A DNA stretch of 13,513 nt from Candidatus Woesearchaeota archaeon (GTDB lineage Archaea > Nanobdellota > Nanobdellia > Woesearchaeales > SM23-78). Within the stretch, counting starts at the first letter, position 1. Each line of letters begins with the position of its first letter. A program made the position numbers and the translations under genes. The stretch is taken from positions 1-13,513 of the forward strand of contig JAHWIP010000077.1 in assembly GCA_019322375.1 (NCBI GenBank). The letters are read 5' to 3'. Positions 12,530-13,513 of the stretch are shown here, in pieces. The notes under the pieces were generated by a model, which saw nothing but the letters and a program-made list of their open reading frames with translations, ran no database searches and had not been told where the DNA came from.

Positions 12530-13192
12530 CTAGATTTCCATTGTTATCTCTGCCATTACTGAAAAACTGCAGAAGTCATAGTATTTTACTTTCGCGCCTA
12601 TCGAGTCGACTATACTGCTTATTTCTTTTTTTGAGATGCAAGCTGATTCCAGACCTTCATCAGACTTAATAGCATTCTCCTCAATCCGTGCGCTAACCCA
12701 TCCTTCTTCTTCATACATTTTCCTCCTTAGCTCAAGATTTTCAGGGCTTGGAGGATAAAAATCAAGGTAAAGAACATAGGCTACTCGTAATAATTCTTTT
12801 ATAACTTATTATTTATCATCAAAGTTTCCTATTGTTCCCATGTTAAGCACAGCAGAGTCAAAAGTGTTTTTTTTGAATCTTAAGTTAGTTATGTCTCCTT
12901 GCTCAAAATTGATGTTTGAAAAGCCTAATCTCTGAGCATTCTTTTTTGAATATTCAACCAGTGTGGGATGAAGCTCAACGCCAAGAACAAGTTTGTTGTA
13001 TTTTGCCAGCTCAAATGAATCATGGCCAAAACCTGAACCTGCTACTAGAACATTCTGGTCTCTTATGTGCTTTGAGAAGAATTCAAATTCCTTTTCAAAA
13101 AACTTTGCTCTTATCCTTGCTTTTTTAGGATTATGAGCATCACAAAGACGTTGCAATAAGTAATCAGGTAAATTCTTATAATCAACCCCCAT
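12530..13192 (-). pseudogene. Class I SAM methyltransferase gene broken by two adjacent TAA codons
   Basis: The ATG at 13192 follows a GGTGAT ribosome binding site (13202-13197). The first 127 codons encode a Rossmann methyltransferase N-terminus: motif I VLVAGSGFGHD at 48-58, acidic Glu73 in GVELHP, QGD near 98-100 and the FDSAVLNMGTIGNFDDK segment. Two consecutive ochre codons then occupy 12811-12806. The same frame continues without further stops for 91 codons (VIKELLRVA, YPPSPENLELRRKMYEEEGW, SKKEISSIVDSIGAKVKYY) to TAG at 12530, giving the length and C-terminal content expected of a whole enzyme. Each stop is one base from AAA, which would fit the lysine-rich context. No frameshift is present. 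It could be a fresh pseudogene, a truncated but expressed protein, or a split gene: ATG 12718 has AGGAGG shortly upstream. It lies 25 nt downstream of livF on the same strand. Confidence 0.72.
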
Positions 13193-13217
13193 CTTTATCA
13201 CCAAAAATTAATAAAAA

Positions 13218-13513
13218 CTACCTTCCCCCTAAATATATACTTTTTATCTTTGGATTGTTAACTATGTCTTTTCCGCCTGTTAAGGCTATTTTTCCATCTT
13301 CTAGTACATATGTTCTGTGGGCTATCTTTATGGCTTGCTTTGCATTCTGCTCAACAATCAATATTCCTGTTCCTTCTTTGTTTATCTCTATTATTTTTTC
13401 AAAGATTTCTTTCATTGTTTTTGGTGCTAATCCCAGGCTTGGTTCATCTAATAACAATAACTGGGGGTCTTGCATTAAGGCTCTTCCCATTGCCAGCATT
13501 TGCTGCTGCCCTC
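13218..13513 (-). CDS. livF: LivF-type ATPase of a branched-chain amino-acid ABC transporter, partial (5' end beyond window)
   Basis: The C-terminal 97 residues of an ABC ATPase of the HAAT (Liv) family, which powers uptake of branched-chain or hydrophobic amino acids from the cytoplasmic face of the membrane together with LivG, LivH and LivM. Visible: the end of the signature motif (GQQQMLAMGRALM), Walker B with D-loop (LLLLDEPSLGLAPK), the switch region (GILIVEQNAKQA) and the typical LivF ending (YVLEDGKIALTGG, IKSIYLGGR). The N-terminus with Walker A lies beyond the right edge. Other liv genes probably follow there, upstream in this minus-strand operon. Together with six LivK-type receptors next door, this is the likely shared engine of the system. 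LivF is favoured over LivG by the VEQNA segment and the YLGG end. Confidence 0.9.
   Translation of the reverse strand, partial: GQQQMLAMGRALMQDPQLLLLDEPSLGLAPKTMKEIFEKIIEINKEGTGILIVEQNAKQAIKIAHRTYVLEDGKIALTGGKDIVNNPKIKSIYLGGR

Noticed and set aside
12530..12718. 62-aa frame as an independent gene
   Set aside because: It is in the same frame as the methyltransferase upstream and continues its expected C-terminus; treated as part of the broken gene, with separate translation left open.
1..13513. CRISPR array, tRNA, rRNA, insertion sequence or prophage genes
   Set aside because: No spaced direct repeats, cloverleaf-like segments, transposase-like frames or terminal inverted repeats were seen; the apparent repetition is the receptor/regulator module itself.

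Overview
The window looks like AT-rich archaeal chromosome. Regulatory genes have TATA boxes exactly 30 nt before their start codons (leaderless transcripts), ribosome binding sites are GGGGG or GGTGAT, and the regulators are TrmB and Lrp types. A DPANN-type archaeon (Woesearchaeota-like) is my guess from the small lipoproteins carrying a TG(Q/K)xV box; that assignment is inference.

Most of the window (1-12502) is one repeated design. Six times over, a LivK-type (Peripla_BP_6, LIVBP-like) lipoprotein receptor gene on the minus strand lies back to back with a regulator gene on the plus strand, with a period of about 2.0-2.5 kb. Modules: R1 (1-449, cut by the window edge)/TrmB1 (577-1290); R2 (1298-2425)/TrmB2 (2537-3286); R3 (3336-4478)/TrmB3 (4598-5332); R4 (5367-6494, coupled to an unknown 143-aa protein at 6491-6922)/TrmB4 (7021-7773); R5 (7820-8950)/TrmB5 (9057-9794); R6 (10318-11415)/tandem Lrp (11537-12502). 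Between R6 and TrmB5 sits an orphan 111-aa winged-helix regulator (9795-10130) with a perfect 24-bp palindrome at its promoter.

Each divergent spacer has the same layout: receptor ATG, GGGGG ribosome binding site, minus-strand TATA, inverted-repeat operator, plus-strand TATA, 30 nt, regulator ATG. The operator sequence differs between modules, and it appears to vary with the residues of the TrmB recognition helix. Receptors R3-R6 end in a shared 3' element, a TCTCAACCT-like box followed by a hairpin and a T-rich run.

The right end (12530-13513, minus strand) holds the 3' part of livF, the ATPase of a branched-chain/hydrophobic amino-acid ABC transporter (HAAT family), followed by a class I methyltransferase gene broken by two adjacent in-frame TAA codons. 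The simplest reading is one Liv-type transporter fed by a set of diverged receptors, each switched by its own local regulator that probably senses the same ligand. No tRNA, rRNA, CRISPR or insertion sequence was seen, and no gene-free stretch exceeds 300 bases (the longest is 10131-10317).
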